From contig CAMNZV010000012.1 in assembly GCA_946575275.1 (NCBI GenBank), forward strand, positions 1-17,381: a stretch of DNA of 17,381 nt, written 5' to 3'. Below are positions 1 through 8,327 of this stretch, piece by piece; position 1 is the first letter of the stretch, and each line of letters begins with the position of its first letter. Source of the DNA: an uncultured Clostridium sp. Its GTDB lineage: Bacteria > Bacillota > Clostridia > Clostridiales > Clostridiaceae. The translations under genes and the position numbers were made by a program. Below the pieces are notes generated by a model. It made no database searches and was not told where the DNA came from. It worked only from the letters and a program-made list of their open reading frames with translations.

Positions 1-1445
<1,445 letters not shown>

Positions 1446-2411
1446 TTATTTTTTATTTGTAGTCAGTATTAATACTGATGATAGAACTCCAAATAACAAG
1501 CCTCCAATATGACCATAATTATCTATATTGGACACTGAAAATCCAACTAGCAGATTAATAATTATTACAATTAAAATATTGTTTATAGATGCCTTTGTGA
1601 ATTTTTCTTTATTTTTTATTAAATAAATTAATAGTGATCCAAATAAACCAAAAATAGCTCCTGATGCCCCTACTGATATTGAATCAGGTAGAAATATTAA
1701 GCTTAATAGTGATGATGCTATTCCCGAACCAAAGTATATAATTGAAAATTTTATTTTCCCATAAAATCTTTCAACTTGTGGTCCAATTATATATAATGTA
1801 TACATATTACATATTATATGAAGCATACCCCCATGTAAAAACATAGCTGTAATTAATCTCCACCATTGATTATTATATATAATAGATGGCCCATATTTAG
1901 CTCCTAAGATATATAGTGTATTAATATCTATATCCCTCATACTTCCACTCATTAATGAACTAATTAAGTAGAACAATATGTTAATACCAATTAGACTATA
2001 AGTTATAATTGGTATGCCATTATTTATTGTTCTATTATTTTTAGGCTTACTAATTAAATGTCCAATATTGTTAGCTAAATTAATACTTTCTTTACTATAA
2101 TATATTATTTCTTTAGTATCTCCATTAATTATTATTTTATTCACATTATCTATATTATTTACAAAATTTGAATTGGTTATTACTATCTTATTTAAATTAA
2201 ATGGTATCCCTTTATCACTTAAATACTTAATACCTTTCCTAGTTATCTCCTCTTCTAGAAATCCATCAATAATTAATATCGCATAAATACCTTCTGGTAA
2301 TGTTTTTATAAGAATATATTCGCTATAAACTTCATTGATATCAAAAGATTCTACAATAAAGCCCTGTCCATTTGTCATATAATTTACTATCTTGTTTTTA
2401 ATATTATTCAA
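1446..2411 (-). CDS. Rhomboid family intramembrane serine protease with cytosolic N-terminal domain
   Basis: Membrane serine protease of 321 residues that cleaves transmembrane helices. Residues 1 to about 130 form a soluble domain without membrane segments; the six-helix rhomboid core occupies about 135-317. Key residues are visible: WWRLITAMFLHGGMLHIICN (183-202) with the oxyanion Asn202 and the conserved histidines, the catalytic GASGAIFG with Ser250, and the dyad His301 in NYGHIGGLLFG. It should therefore be active. The start is TTG at 2411, chosen because GGGAGGT lies at normal spacing and the next ATG (residue 12) has no ribosome site. The substrate is not predictable here; neighbours pepF and gdhA give no direct clue. 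Related Firmicute proteins are the YqgP/GluP type, which also carry an N-terminal cytosolic domain. Confidence 0.9.
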   Translation of the reverse strand: MNNIKNKIVNYMTNGQGFIVESFDINEVYSEYILIKTLPEGIYAILIIDGFLEEEITRKGIKYLSDKGIPFNLNKIVITNSNFVNNIDNVNKIIINGDTKEIIYYSKESINLANNIGHLISKPKNNRTINNGIPIITYSLIGINILFYLISSLMSGSMRDIDINTLYILGAKYGPSIIYNNQWWRLITAMFLHGGMLHIICNMYTLYIIGPQVERFYGKIKFSIIYFGSGIASSLLSLIFLPDSISVGASGAIFGLFGSLLIYLIKNKEKFTKASINNILIVIIINLLVGFSVSNIDNYGHIGGLLFGVLSSVLILTTNKK

Positions 2412-2439
2412 AAGTACCTCCCTTATTTTAATAAAATTT

Positions 2440-2472
2440 GACTTCTTAGCTTTATATTATTGCCAAGAAGTC
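2440..2472 (-). terminator. Stem-loop terminator after pepF
   Basis: An 11-bp stem (GACTTCTTAGC at 2440-2450 pairing with GCCAAGAAGTC at 2462-2472, one G-T wobble) with an 11-base loop lies 6 bases past the pepF stop. On the minus strand it is followed by AAATTTTATT, a weak, displaced U-run; on the plus strand by TTTTTATT. Probably ends pepF transcription, perhaps incompletely. Confidence 0.6.
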
Positions 2473-2478
2473 TTTTTA

Positions 2479-4272
2479 TTATTTTTCTAACATATCTAAT
2501 AATTCATTAAATCTATTAATTGTTGCCTCTAATGGTTTTGATGTTTTCATATTAACACCTGCATCCTGTAATATTTCAATTGGATAATTGCTACCACCAC
2601 TTTTTAAGAAACCTTTGTACTTTTCAATGGCATTTGGTGTTTTATCTAATATAGATTTTGCAAAAGCTGATGCTGCTGCATAACCTGTTGCATATTGATA
2701 TACATAAAAATCCGAATAGAAATGTGGTATTCTTGCCCATTCTATTTTTATTTCTTCATCTACAATCATATCAGGTCCAAAATATTGTTTATTAAGTTCT
2801 AACCATTTATCATTGTAATCCTCTGCCGTTAAGGATGCGCCGTCAATTAAAGTATTATGAGCATATAGTTCAAATTCTGCAAACATTAATTGTCTAAAAA
2901 CAGTGGTTCTAATTTGTTCTAATTCTTGATTAATTAAATATAATTTTTTGTTATTATCCTGCTCTTTATTTATTAAATCATGAATTAATAAAGCTTCATT
3001 TGTTGTTGATGCAACCTCTGCACAAAACAAAGTATACCCAGAATAATAATATGGTTGAGTTTCTCTTGAATAATAAGAATGTATTGAGTGCCCCATTTCA
3101 TGTACCAATGTAGAAACGTCATTTAACTCATAATTATAATTTAATAGAACATAAGGTTTAGTATCATAGGAGCCCCAAGAATATGCTCCACCTCTTTTTC
3201 CTTTATTTTGATATATATCTACCCAACCATTATTTATACCAGCGTTAAAAAGCTTTAAATAATCTTCACCTAAAGGCTTTAAACCTTCATTTGCAATCTT
3301 TACTGCCTTTTCAAAAGGAATATTCTCTTTATCTACTTCAATTACAGGCACATATAAATCGTACATATGAATTTCATCAAGTCCTAATAACTTTTTCTTA
3401 ACTCTTACATACCTATGAAGTGATTCAATATTATCATTTATAGTTTTAATTGCATTTTCATAAACTTCAGTTGGAATATCATTAGGACCTAATGAAGCCT
3501 CAAGTGGATTAGAATATTTTCTAACTTTTGAATTAAAATTAAAGCTTTTAACTGAACTTGTTAAGGTTGTTGCAAATGTATTTTCAAACTTTTTATATTC
3601 TCCAAACAATTTATTAAAAGCATTTTTTCTTACATCTCTGTTTTTACTTCTTATAAAAGATGAATAATTCCCCTCAGTTAATTCAATTTTATCCCCATCT
3701 TCATCATAAATATCCCCAAACTTCATATCAGCGTTTGTCATTATGTTATGAATACTTGAAGGCGCATCTAAACAATCTGAAGCTAAGGCTAGCAACTCTT
3801 CCATATCTTTAGATAAAACATGTGGCTTTTCCTTCAATATATTTAAAAGCATAAATTCATATACCTTAAAGTCCTTATTATTTTTTATTAGATCCTGAAT
3901 ATAGCCTTCTTTTAAGTTTAAAATCTCCGGTACAAAAAAGGCACCATAACTTGAAAACTCAGCCATAAAGGCATCAACCTTATTCATCATCCCTTGATAC
4001 TTTTGATTCGTAGTATCTTCGTCACATTTCATATGAGCATAAACAAATAGTTTTTCAGCCCTTCTAGTCATTTCTTCATTAAATTTTAAATATTCTAATA
4101 TTTTATTTTTTTCTGTAAATGTCCCTGAAAAAGAAGTTAACTTTGGGGATTCATTTTTTATTTTATTAAATTCATCTTCCCATAAATCATCATTTTTAAA
4201 AATATCATTTAGAGTCCATTTGAATTCTTCTTTTATTTCATTTCTGCTTTTCAAAATCTTACTATCACTCAT
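2479..4272 (-). CDS. pepF: Oligoendopeptidase F (M3B zinc metallopeptidase)
   Basis: Cytoplasmic zinc endopeptidase of 597 residues, the usual family length, which hydrolyses short peptides. The zinc-binding HEMGH sits at residues 391-395 (ligands His391 and His395, catalytic Glu392), with the third ligand Glu419 in FCAEVASTTNE. The N-terminal half is the helical PepF domain. The ATG at 4272 follows GGAGGATCTAT, and this ribosome site lies inside the last codons of the upstream small gene, whose stop TGA overlaps the pepF start by 8 bp. The two are therefore translationally coupled. A stem-loop follows the stop. Together with gdhA it fits a peptide- and amino-acid-using lifestyle, although the two are not one operon. 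Confidence 0.95.
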   Translation of the reverse strand: MSDSKILKSRNEIKEEFKWTLNDIFKNDDLWEDEFNKIKNESPKLTSFSGTFTEKNKILEYLKFNEEMTRRAEKLFVYAHMKCDEDTTNQKYQGMMNKVDAFMAEFSSYGAFFVPEILNLKEGYIQDLIKNNKDFKVYEFMLLNILKEKPHVLSKDMEELLALASDCLDAPSSIHNIMTNADMKFGDIYDEDGDKIELTEGNYSSFIRSKNRDVRKNAFNKLFGEYKKFENTFATTLTSSVKSFNFNSKVRKYSNPLEASLGPNDIPTEVYENAIKTINDNIESLHRYVRVKKKLLGLDEIHMYDLYVPVIEVDKENIPFEKAVKIANEGLKPLGEDYLKLFNAGINNGWVDIYQNKGKRGGAYSWGSYDTKPYVLLNYNYELNDVSTLVHEMGHSIHSYYSRETQPYYYSGYTLFCAEVASTTNEALLIHDLINKEQDNNKKLYLINQELEQIRTTVFRQLMFAEFELYAHNTLIDGASLTAEDYNDKWLELNKQYFGPDMIVDEEIKIEWARIPHFYSDFYVYQYATGYAAASAFAKSILDKTPNAIEKYKGFLKSGGSNYPIEILQDAGVNMKTSKPLEATINRFNELLDMLEK

Positions 4273-4663
4273 ATAGATCCTCCTTATCTTTAATTGCTAC
4301 AAAAGCATTTTCCATCTCTTCATTAATTAGATTAATTGCTAAATTTAATGTATCCTTTGTTTTGTTAAAATCATCAATATATTTTGATTTTAAAATAAAT
4401 GTAGGATTATATTCTTCCTCATCATACTCAACATTGAATCCATTATCTAGAAATACCTCTTCATTAAATAAATCATATATAGCAGAGTATTCCCATTCTT
4501 CAACATCTTTATTTGTATCAAAATATATGTTTAATTCACCATTTAATACAAAAAACTTTTTAACATATGAAGCATCTGAGTTAACTTCAAAGCTTCCTAG
4601 CTCCTTAATAATATGACCTGTTTCTTTATCTTTTTCAACTAAAACTAAACTTGAAAAATCCAC
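4265..4663 (-). CDS. Small acidic protein of unknown function, coupled to pepF
   Basis: I do not recognise this 132-residue protein with certainty; it may belong to a Clostridium-restricted DUF (possibly DUF6762, recalled with low confidence). It is rich in Asp and Glu (for example YDEEEYN and NEEMENAF), has no signal peptide or membrane helix, and looks like a soluble alpha/beta domain. The start is a GTG at 4663: a TAA stop lies five codons upstream and there is no ATG until residue 117. Its ribosome site is weak. The 3' end overlaps pepF by 8 bp and contains the pepF ribosome site, so it may serve to couple or regulate PepF translation, or work with it; that is inference. A good promoter lies at 4701-4730. 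Confidence 0.8.
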   Translation of the reverse strand: MDFSSLVLVEKDKETGHIIKELGSFEVNSDASYVKKFFVLNGELNIYFDTNKDVEEWEYSAIYDLFNEEVFLDNGFNVEYDEEEYNPTFILKSKYIDDFNKTKDTLNLAINLINEEMENAFVAIKDKEDLYE

Positions 4664-4700
4664 ACTATCCCAACTTTCTTATATTTATTTCTTTTTATTA

Positions 4701-4730
4701 ATTATAAAGTTTCCTTGGCAATAATAGCAA
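4701..4730 (-). promoter_or_regulatory. Sigma-A promoter of the small gene-pepF operon
   Basis: On the minus strand, -35 TTGCTA (4730-4725) and -10 TATAAT (4706-4701) are separated by 18 bp and lie about 40 bp before the GTG start. The -10 is a perfect match. Confidence 0.65.
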
Positions 4731-4742
4731 TACTTACTAATG

Positions 4743-4764
4743 ATAATATTTACGAAAATATTAT
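4743..4764. repeat. Dyad between divergent promoters
   Basis: ATAATATTT (4743-4751) and AAATATTAT (4756-4764) form a perfect 9-4-9 inverted repeat. Allowing two mismatches it extends to 14-bp arms. It lies between the leftward promoter at 4701-4730 and the rightward one at 4789-4797, where a regulator could affect both. AT-rich dyads arise by chance in such DNA, so an operator role is only a suggestion. Confidence 0.4.
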
Positions 4765-4788
4765 TACTATATAATATTTGTAAATATA

Positions 4789-4797
4789 TGGTAAAAT
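4789..4797 (+). promoter_or_regulatory. Extended -10 promoter of the small membrane protein gene
   Basis: TGGTAAAAT matches the TGn-TATAAT extended -10 pattern with one -10 mismatch and lies 18 bp before the GGAGG ribosome site. No good -35 is seen, which extended -10 promoters can tolerate. Confidence 0.45.
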
Positions 4798-4826
4798 ATT
4801 ATTGTATTACTAATTTGGAGGTCTTT

Positions 4827-5186
4827 ATGATAAATAAAAAAACTGTTAATAAAAGAAAACCAAAGAAAAAACCTTTGTTATACATTTTAATTATTATATT
4901 AATATTATCCCCATTTTTAATATATAAATCCTATATTAATTACAATTGCAGAAACTTATATTATTCAGTTGATTATAATTTAACTAGAGGAGAAAAATCT
5001 AAGGCAGTTATGAGAGTTATTGATATGAAATTAATATTTTCTGATAAAGATTCTGCTGTTGTAGAAATTAAAGGATTTTCAAAAGAATCTCCACATAAAA
5101 GTGTTGAACTTCAAGCTCATTTTATTAAAAATAATAAAAATATTTGGATTTTAGAAAATACCTACCCTTTAGAAGATAATAATTAA
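4827..5186 (+). CDS. Small single-pass membrane protein of unknown function
   Basis: A 119-residue protein that I do not recognise. A lysine-rich cytosolic N-terminus (KKTVNKRKPKKKP) is followed by one hydrophobic helix at about residues 17-34 and then about 85 residues predicted outside the membrane, with YYSVDYNLTRGEKSKAV and a beta-rich tail ending in WILENTYPLEDNN. The reading frame is open for 29 more codons upstream, but TTGGAGGT sits just before the ATG at 4827, which decides the start. It precedes znuC by 67 bp on the same strand, but the putative Zur box and promoter lie in that gap, so znuCB has its own control. No zinc-binding motif is obvious, and a link to zinc uptake is unsupported. 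Confidence 0.8.
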   Translation: MINKKTVNKRKPKKKPLLYILIIILILSPFLIYKSYINYNCRNLYYSVDYNLTRGEKSKAVMRVIDMKLIFSDKDSAVVEIKGFSKESPHKSVELQAHFIKNNKNIWILENTYPLEDNN

Positions 5187-5194
5187 TAAAATAA

Positions 5195-5224
5195 TTGCAA
5201 ATCATTTGCATAAGGGGTTATAAT
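5195..5224 (+). promoter_or_regulatory. Promoter of znuCB overlapped by a Fur/Zur-type operator
   Basis: -35 TTGCAA (5195-5200), an 18-bp spacer and a perfect -10 TATAAT (5219-5224), with AGGAG at 5241-5245 downstream. The -35 and spacer are covered by the 15-bp perfect palindrome at 5196-5210. A repressor bound there would block RNA polymerase, which fits zinc-dependent repression. Confidence 0.7.
5196..5210. promoter_or_regulatory. Putative Zur box, 7-1-7 palindrome
   Basis: TGCAAATCATTTGCA is a perfect 7-1-7 inverted repeat. This architecture is the established one for Fur, PerR and Zur boxes in Firmicutes, although the half-site TGCAAAT differs from the Fur half-site TGATAAT. Its position over the znuCB promoter, with a Fur-family gene next to the transporter, supports a Zur operator. 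I noticed no second copy in the intergenic regions of the window. Confidence 0.65.
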
Positions 5225-5253
5225 TAAGTTATATTTTTATAGGAGCTGATTTT

Positions 5254-5910
5254 TTGATTAACTTAACAAATTTATGTTTTAGATATGATAAATCCTCCCC
5301 AAATATTATTAACAACTTAAATTTGTCAATAAAAAAGGGTATGTATTTATCTATAATTGGGGAAAATGGTAGTTGTAAAACTACCCTTATTAAATTAATA
5401 CTAGGGCTTTTATCACCTGCATCAGGTAACATTGAAATTAATACTAAAAAAATTGCCTATGTTCCACAAAGATTAGATGGTTTTAATCCTGAATTTCCAA
5501 TTTCAGTTTATGAAATATTAAAAATTCATGGAAAGGCATTAAAATTAAAAAACAATTCTGAAATATTCACCGCCTTAAAGACAGTAAATATGACAGATCA
5601 TAAAGATGATTTAATGGGAAGTCTTTCAGGTGGTCAGCAACAAAGAGTATTAATCGCAAGAGCAATAATGGGAAATCCTGATTTAATAATATTAGATGAA
5701 CCTTCAACAGGATTAGACAATAAAACACAACAAGATATTTATCAAATTTTGCATGAAACAAATATTAAAAATCATACAACTATTATTTCTATTGAACATA
5801 ATTTAACCATAGCCACTAAAAATTCTACTCATATTTTAAAAGTAAAAAATGGAAATTTCAACCTTCAAGGTACTGAAGATTTCAAAAAATCCATAACACT
5901 AGGAGCGTAA
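5254..5910 (+). CDS. znuC: Zinc/manganese-type ABC transporter ATP-binding protein
   Basis: A 218-residue ATPase that would power metal import together with the adjacent permease. It shows the Q-loop Gln72 (YVPQR), signature LSGGQQQR (124-131), Walker B LIILDEP (145-151), D-loop STGLD, and His182 in SIEHN. Walker A (36-43) reads GENGSCKT: the glycine before the lysine in GxxGxGK[ST] is replaced by Cys41 (codon TGT, one base from GGT). The start is TTG at 5254, set by AGGAG at 5241; no closer ATG exists before residue 30. The stop is 2 bp from the ATG of the permease gene. Family assignment to zinc rather than manganese rests on the Fur-family neighbour and the 7-1-7 box. The substrate-binding lipoprotein gene is not in the window. 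Confidence 0.88.
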   Translation: MINLTNLCFRYDKSSPNIINNLNLSIKKGMYLSIIGENGSCKTTLIKLILGLLSPASGNIEINTKKIAYVPQRLDGFNPEFPISVYEILKIHGKALKLKNNSEIFTALKTVNMTDHKDDLMGSLSGGQQQRVLIARAIMGNPDLIILDEPSTGLDNKTQQDIYQILHETNIKNHTTIISIEHNLTIATKNSTHILKVKNGNFNLQGTEDFKKSITLGA

Positions 5911-5912
5911 AA

Positions 5913-6710
5913 ATGTTACAATTTGAATTTATGCGAAATGCACTAACTGCTGGAATAATAGTATCCATATTATGTCCTATTATAGGACTATTTATTGTCT
6001 TAAGGCGTAACTCAATGCTTGGAGATACACTATCTCACTCCTCCTTTGCTGGGGTTGCCATAGGTCTTGTTATAGGTGTAAATCCTTTATTAACAGCCTT
6101 TTTATTTACTTCTTTTTGTGCAATTATTATAGAACTTTTAAGAGATAGCTTTAAAAAATATGCTGAACTGGTAATGTCCATAGTCCTTACCTTTAGTTTA
6201 GGACTTGCTATCATTTTAATCAGCACTGGGAAGGCTAGTGCCAATGTAAACTCCTACCTTTTTGGTAGTATCCTTACTGTATCTAGGGAAGATCTTATTA
6301 TTATTGCTATAGCAGGTATTATTACTTTAATAATACTTAGTATTATTTATAACAAATTAATATATGTAACCTTTGATGAAGCTGGTGCAAAAGTATCTGG
6401 TATAAATGTTAAACTTATAAACTATATATTTACACTTTTAGTTGGTGCTACAATATCACTATCAATTAGAATTATGGGGATATTAGTAATATCCTCAATA
6501 ATAATACTCCCTGTAGCAACTGCTATGCAACTTAAAATAAATTTTAAAAAAACATTAATAGTTTCTATTTTATTTGGTATTATTGATATTGTTCTAGGAT
6601 TAGTCTTATCCTATTATTTTGATGTAGCCTCTGGTGGTGCTATTGCATTAACATCTGTATTTATATTAATACTTTCTATTATATATAGCCGATTTAAAGG
6701 AATAGGGTGA
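5913..6710 (+). CDS. znuB: Zinc/manganese-type ABC transporter permease (ABC-3 family)
   Basis: Integral membrane permease of 265 residues, normal for the ABC-3 family, with about eight hydrophobic helices spread over the chain. Typical features include LRRNSMLGDTLSHSSFAGVAIG near the N-terminus, the family's conserved cytoplasmic loop region, and VKLINYIFTLLVGATISLSIRIMGILVISSIIILPVATA in the second half (quoted as several segments of one helix-rich region around residues 165-205). AGGAG lies just before the ATG and overlaps the end of znuC, so the pair is co-transcribed and probably co-translated. No gene for a periplasmic-type binding protein follows; transcription ends at the hairpin shared with the convergent regulator gene. 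Confidence 0.92.
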   Translation: MLQFEFMRNALTAGIIVSILCPIIGLFIVLRRNSMLGDTLSHSSFAGVAIGLVIGVNPLLTAFLFTSFCAIIIELLRDSFKKYAELVMSIVLTFSLGLAIILISTGKASANVNSYLFGSILTVSREDLIIIAIAGIITLIILSIIYNKLIYVTFDEAGAKVSGINVKLINYIFTLLVGATISLSIRIMGILVISSIIILPVATAMQLKINFKKTLIVSILFGIIDIVLGLVLSYYFDVASGGAIALTSVFILILSIIYSRFKGIG

Positions 6711-6714
6711 AATA

Positions 6715-6767
6715 TTAAAAAAAGCTTTTAAGAAAGGATGCTTATTCCTTACTTAAAAGCTTATTTT
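6715..6767. terminator. Bidirectional terminator between znuB and the Fur-family gene
   Basis: A perfect 11-bp stem, AAGCTTTTAAG (6722-6732) with CTTAAAAGCTT (6752-6762), is prolonged after one mismatch by an inner AAGGA/TCCTT stem. On the minus strand it is followed by a run of seven T residues, and on the plus strand by ATTTTCATT. The right arm and part of the loop are the final codons and stop of the regulator gene, so the hairpin overlaps coding sequence. Confidence 0.8.
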
Positions 6768-7173
6768 CATTATTGCATTCCTCACAAATGCCTTCCATTA
6801 TTAACTTATGATCTGTTAATTTAAACCCTGTTTTGTCCTCAAGTAAAACTTCTATCTGCTTAAAGGGACATTCAACTTCAACTTCTTTGTGACAAATACT
6901 GCATTGTAATATATGCTTATGCGCCTCTTTTCTTACTACATATACAAAAGTACCTTCATTATCAGGATATTTGTCAAGTATATTACTTTCAGTAAATATT
7001 TCTAAGGCCCTGTATACTGTACTTTGGTTAATGTTAACTCCAAATTTTTTGCAATTTTCAAATATTTCTTCTGCTGTACTGCCCTTTGTATTGTTAAAAA
7101 CAATATCCAATATGGCTATTCTAGCCTTTGTAACTTTTAAATTCTTTTTTCTTAAATATTTATCAAAGTCCAC
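6742..7173 (-). CDS. Fur-family metalloregulator, probably Zur
   Basis: A 143-residue DNA-binding repressor of the Fur family. The N-terminal winged helix spans about 1-80, with QSTVYRALEIF as the recognition region. The C-terminal half has the His-rich segment EAHKHILQC and two Cys pairs, CSIC and CEEC, that form the structural zinc site. Start GTG at 7173 is preceded by AGGTGAAATAA; no ATG is available nearby. Fur, PerR and Zur cannot be separated by sequence alone here. Convergence with znuCB and the 7-1-7 palindrome before znuC favour Zur. It lies 48 bp downstream of ldh on the same strand with its own extended -10 promoter in the gap, and shares the terminator hairpin with znuB. Confidence 0.9.
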   Translation of the reverse strand: MDFDKYLRKKNLKVTKARIAILDIVFNNTKGSTAEEIFENCKKFGVNINQSTVYRALEIFTESNILDKYPDNEGTFVYVVRKEAHKHILQCSICHKEVEVECPFKQIEVLLEDKTGFKLTDHKLIMEGICEECNNENKLLSKE

Positions 7174-7207
7174 TTATTTCACCTACGCTTTAAATATAAT
7201 TAAATAT

Positions 7208-7216
7208 ATTATAACA
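7208..7216 (-). promoter_or_regulatory. Extended -10 promoter of the Fur-family gene
   Basis: Minus-strand TGTTATAAT (7216-7208) is a perfect TGnTATAAT element about 35 bp before the GTG start and immediately beyond the ldh stop. The -35 region would lie in the last ldh codons and is weak. No palindrome of the 5196-5210 type is present here. Confidence 0.6.
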
Positions 7217-7221
7217 CAGAA

Positions 7222-8172
7222 TTAAATGTTGCACTTATCTAAATGTCCCTTTAAAATATCTGCTGATTCTTTTAATTTTTCTTCTTCTACTTTTGCAATT
7301 GGAATTTCAAGTACTTCTTTAGCACCATGTCTATTAACAATTGTTGGCACTGCTAAATACATATCTTTAATACCATATTGTCCTTCAAACAAGCTTGATA
7401 CTGTTAATATTGTGTTTTCATCCCTAAATATAGCTTCTACTATCCTATTAACAGCAAGCCCTATTGCAAAGTATGTTGCATTTTTTCTACTAATTATTTC
7501 ATATGCTGCATTCTTTACATCATTTTCGATTACACTTTTAATTTCATCATCCCATTCTAAATCTTTTCTCTTTGCATAGCTATCAAATTCTTCTGAGCCA
7601 ATTCTAGCATTGCTCCATGTAGTAACCTCACTATCTCCATGTTCCCCAATAACATATCCATGAATATTATTATTGTTTACTTCAAAATATTTACCTACAA
7701 CATATTTATATCTAGAAGTATCTAATACTGTTCCTGAACCAATAACCCTTTCCTTTGGAAATCCTGATAATTTATATGTAATGTATGTTAACACATCCAC
7801 AGGGTTTGATACTACTAGCAATATTGAATCCGGACTGTATTTAACTAAATCTGGCACAAAACTTTTAAATATTTTATAATTTTTATCTATTAAATCAAGC
7901 CTTGTTTCTCCATCTTTTTGACCTGCACCAGCTGTAATTATTATTATATCTGAATCCTTTGTTTCACTAATACCACCGGCATAAATATTAACTGGTTTTA
8001 CAAAAGATGTACCATGAACTAAATCCATTACTTCACCTAATGCCTTATCCATATTAATATCGTAAAGACAAATTTCAGTGGCAATACCACTATTCATTAA
8101 TGCATATGCTGTAGTAGCACCAACAAATCCTGCACCTATTATAGATACTTTTCTTCTTCCTTCTTCTATCAT
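7222..8172 (-). CDS. ldh: L-lactate dehydrogenase
   Basis: Reduces pyruvate to L-lactate with NADH, regenerating NAD+ in fermentation; cytoplasmic. At 316 residues it has the normal length. It shows the NAD-binding GAGFVG (13-18), [11 protein letters not shown] with Gln85 (the residue that marks lactate rather than malate dehydrogenases) and Arg91, Asp151 and Arg154 in DTSR, and the catalytic His178 in GEHGD. The ATG at 8172 follows AAGGAGTGAT. A single gene with its own promoter region; a Fur-family gene follows 48 bp downstream and could be reached by read-through since no terminator is visible between them. Confidence 0.96.
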   Translation of the reverse strand: MIEEGRRKVSIIGAGFVGATTAYALMNSGIATEICLYDINMDKALGEVMDLVHGTSFVKPVNIYAGGISETKDSDIIIITAGAGQKDGETRLDLIDKNYKIFKSFVPDLVKYSPDSILLVVSNPVDVLTYITYKLSGFPKERVIGSGTVLDTSRYKYVVGKYFEVNNNNIHGYVIGEHGDSEVTTWSNARIGSEEFDSYAKRKDLEWDDEIKSVIENDVKNAAYEIISRKNATYFAIGLAVNRIVEAIFRDENTILTVSSLFEGQYGIKDMYLAVPTIVNRHGAKEVLEIPIAKVEEEKLKESADILKGHLDKCNI

Positions 8173-8244
8173 AAAAAATCACTCCTTAATATCTCTAAAT
8201 ATATATTTTACATATATTCATAAATCTATTCTTTATACTTATAT

Positions 8245-8271
8245 ATTATACTAATTAATAATAATTATCAA
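8245..8271 (-). promoter_or_regulatory. Candidate ldh promoter
   Basis: Minus-strand TTGATA (8271-8266) and TATAAT (8250-8245) are separated by 15 bp, shorter than the ideal 17, about 75 bp before the ATG. I do not see a Rex-type TTGTTAAnnnnTTAACAA operator in the 155-bp intergenic region. Confidence 0.4.
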
Positions 8272-8290
8272 CTTAATATCTGATTATTTT

Positions 8291-8310
8291 TATGATATAA
8301 TAATATCATA
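8291..8310 (+). promoter_or_regulatory. Extended -10 promoter inside a 20-bp palindrome, upstream of the exonuclease gene
   Basis: TATGATAT (8291-8298) and ATATCATA (8303-8310) form a perfect 8-4-8 inverted repeat. It contains TGATATAAT (8293-8301), an ideal extended -10. GGAGGT follows at 8316-8321. A regulator bound to the palindrome would occlude the promoter; alternatively the transcript could begin within or close to the right arm. Function is inferred from position only. Confidence 0.5.
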
Positions 8311-8327
8311 ATTATGGAGGTAACTTA

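Noticed and set aside
4740..4826. Longer start for the small membrane protein (additional 29 residues)
   Set aside because: That stretch is promoter-like AT DNA, and a strong TTGGAGGT sits immediately before the ATG at 4827.
7226..7879. Rightward frames across ldh
   Set aside because: The minus-strand LDH has every catalytic residue; the opposite frames lack ribosome sites and homology.
8173..8327. Rex operator before ldh
   Set aside because: I looked for TTGTTAAnnnnTTAACAA or a close variant and found none.
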